From Gigantopelta aegis (lineage: Eukaryota; Mollusca; Gastropoda; Neomphalida; Peltospiridae), in assembly GCF_016097555.1 (NCBI RefSeq), contig NC_054703.1, positions 22,890,153 to 22,954,152 of the forward strand: a DNA stretch of 64,000 bases. The letters are read 5' to 3'. The stretch's first letter is position 1. Each line of letters opens with the position of its first letter. A model generated the notes under the pieces. That model saw only the letters and a program-made list of their open reading frames with translations. It was not told where the DNA came from and did not search any database. The position numbers were made by a program, and so were the translations under genes. Below, one piece after another: positions 62,148-64,000 of this stretch.

Positions 62148-64000
62148 CTAACGAACATCCATCCTACCAAAGTCTACACCGAATTGGAATGCTGCCTTGG
62201 TGCGCTTTGTTGTGCCATGGGTAATAGGTTTAGGTAGAATAGCATGTATTTGATTTTTGTGAATCGATGCCTCTTCAGGGTTGTCTAGCCGCAGATACTT
62301 GTTACAACACTTTGAACTCTTGCGCAAGAATTCAACTTCACATTCATCATCACTATCAATTTCAGTGAGCACTTTGCCAATGTAATAGACTGGATGGGTT
62401 TTTTTTCCTGATGTGAATTGAACTAACACAAAACTGTCAACATTCACCTTGGTGAAGTCAACTGAACCAAGCTGGATAAGTCCATCATCATCATCACTAC
62501 GATCTGGACTGTCATCATCAGAGTCCATAAGAACCATTTCTATATTCTCATCCTCAGAAGTGGACTTGTCATCATCATGCTGTTGGAGCACCTGTCTTTT
62601 GGCAGATTTTCCAGCCATTTTGCATCTTTTCTTTGCTTGCCTTTCTTTTTTTTGTGCCTCTTTATCTTGAAGTCTTTTCAGTTCAGGTGTGGAAGTGGCT
62701 ACCATTGATTTCCCTTTCTCTCTGCCTCGATTTGATGTTGATTTTCTTTTCAGTTCAGGTGTGGAAGTGGCTACCATTGATTTCCCTTTCTCTCTGCCTC
62801 GATTTGATGTTGATTTTCTTTTCAGTTCAGGTGTGGAAGTGGCTACCATTGATTTCCCTTTCTCTCTGCCTCGATTTGATGTTGATTTTCTTTTCAGTTC
62901 AGGTGTGGAAGTGGCTACCATTGATTTCCCTTTCTCTCTGCCTCGATTTGATGTTGATTTTCTTTTCAGTTCAGGTGTGGAAGTGGCTACCATTGATTTC
63001 CCTTTCTCTCTGCCTCGATTTTGATGTTGATTTTCTTTTCAGTTCAGGTGTGGAAGTGGCTACCATTGATTTCCCTTTCTCTCTGCCTCGATTTGATGTT
63101 GATTTTCTTTTCAGTTCAGGTGTGGAAGTGGCTACCATTGATTTCCCTTTCTCTCTGCCTCGATTTGATGTTGATTTTCTTTTCAGTTCAGGTGTGGAAG
63201 TGGCTACCATTGATTTCCCTTTCTCTCTGCCTCGATTTGATGTTGATTTTCTTTTCAGTTCAGGTGTGGAAGTGGCTACCATTGATTTCCCTTTCTCTCT
63301 GCCTCGATTTGATGTTGATTTTCTTTTCAGTTCAGGTGTGGAAGTGGCTACCATTGATTTCCCTTTCTCTCTGCCTCGATTTGATGTTGATTTTCTTTTC
63401 AGTTCAGGTGTGGAAGTGGCTACCATTGATTTCCCTTTCTCTCTGCCTCGATTTGATGTTGATTTTCTTTTCAGTTCAGGTGTGGAAGTGGCTACCATTG
63501 ATTTCCCTTTCTCTCTGCCTCGATTTGATGTTGATTTTCTTTCAGGCGCCTAAAAAATAGAAAGTGTTTATGAGCTTTTGAGAAATGAAATACATTAACA
63601 TTTCTGCTTATCAATAATTCGAAATAACGAATTCTCCCTTGTATAAGTATCCATATACGTTTTCAAATCTCAACTTCCCTTACTTACTTTTGGATACCCC
63701 AATATATCTACTGGAGAAATGAAGCCACTGGTTCCAGGAGTTGGATTGTCTGTCTCCTTTATAGGGGTTCTGTGATCCAGGTCTTCGGTCTGTTCAGCTC
63801 GGTCCGTTTCATCGTGACTGTTCTCATCCTGAGGTACAGGAGCATCACGGTCCGTTACTGATGCAGGCAGGAACTCTTCATCTTTAAACATGTGACGGTC
63901 AAAAGGCCAAATTCCTGAAACTTTAAAGTCTGCGATGACATTTGTGGGAGTTGCCGCCTTCAACCAAGCTGATCCAGCAAGTCCTGCTACCTGATAGATT
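62148..64000 (-). CDS. Pogo/Tigger-like transposase, C-terminal exons
   Basis: Two minus-strand exons: 63689-64000 (continuing beyond the window) and 62148-63549, joined in phase by a GTAAGT donor and a TTTTTTAG acceptor. The first ends the DDE region: VAGLAGSAWLKAATPTNVIA, then FKVSGIWPFDRHMFKDEEFL and SGFISPVDILGYPK, which is the usual end of pogo/jerky-type transposases. The second starts APERKSTSNRGREKGKS, a basic stretch that is normally single but here is repeated twelve times, then a charged linker, an Asp/Ser-rich acidic stretch, and a C-terminal SH3/Tudor-like block (VDSFVLVQF ... VYYIGKVL ... CEVEFLRKS). The catalytic DDE core lies outside the window. One repeat carries an extra T near 63018-63023, which breaks the frame as given. 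Confidence 0.75.
62674..63547 (-). repeat. Coding 72-bp repeat, twelve copies
   Basis: Each unit encodes 24 residues: KSTSNRGREKGKS followed by MVATSTPELKR. The copies are nearly identical in DNA, silent sites included, so the expansion is young or kept uniform by exchange. One copy is 73 bases. The 306-residue plus-strand frame is its antisense shadow. Confidence 0.95.

Noticed and set aside
62633-63560. Plus-strand frames of 306 and 179 residues
   Set aside because: They are antisense to the 72-bp repeat of the pogo-like gene, whose minus-strand frame continues into recognisable protein on both sides.

Overview
This looks like nuclear DNA from an animal, very probably a marine mollusc (inference). 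It is AT-rich, its genes have many small exons with GT-AG introns, and it is packed with tRNA-headed composite SINEs that share a central block (AAAAGATCCCTTGCTGC) and end in TGTCGTTAAACAAAACAAAC or GCGTCGTTAAATAAAACATTTC, a SINE style known from molluscs. No bacterial, organellar or rRNA sequence was seen, and no intact retrovirus-like element.

Layout, left to right. 1-3040 (+): the last coding exon of an unidentified lysine-tailed protein, with a repeat-filled downstream intron. 3-16 kb: gene-free DNA made of SINEs, MITEs, hairpin elements and tandem arrays (52, 37 and 66 bp units) and a LINE 3' end. 16.46-23.90 kb (-): a complete five-exon SRP19 gene (signal recognition particle 19 kDa subunit), with MITEs and SINEs in its introns. 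24.6-26.2 kb: two lone first-exon fragments facing each other, one resembling P2X7-like proteins (+) and one encoding a THAP zinc finger (-), each followed by the same repeat in inverted orientation. 26.9-29.4 kb: a 2.46 kb element with matching ends and a TA duplication, holding several nested elements. 33.18-52.23 kb (+): a 15-exon gene for a two-domain nucleotidyltransferase of the RlaP/COG3541 type. 52.4-58.7 kb: repeats and minisatellites. 58.7-61.3 kb (-): a DUF7869-type gene with at least one break. 62.15-64.0 kb (-): the 3' end of a pogo/Tigger-like transposase gene whose basic region is expanded into twelve 24-residue repeats.

The most notable item is the 33-52 kb gene. Its second domain keeps the polymerase-beta-type signature (G-S, then D-V-D) and an RlaP-like helical tail. 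Its first domain has the same order of elements but has lost the signature, so the protein reads as a pseudo-enzyme fused to an active-looking enzyme. One exon between the domains does not keep frame, which points to a sequence error, a decaying allele, or a shorter isoform starting inside that exon. The genes show no operon-like link. SRP19 is a housekeeping secretion factor, and the right-hand genes are transposase-like.
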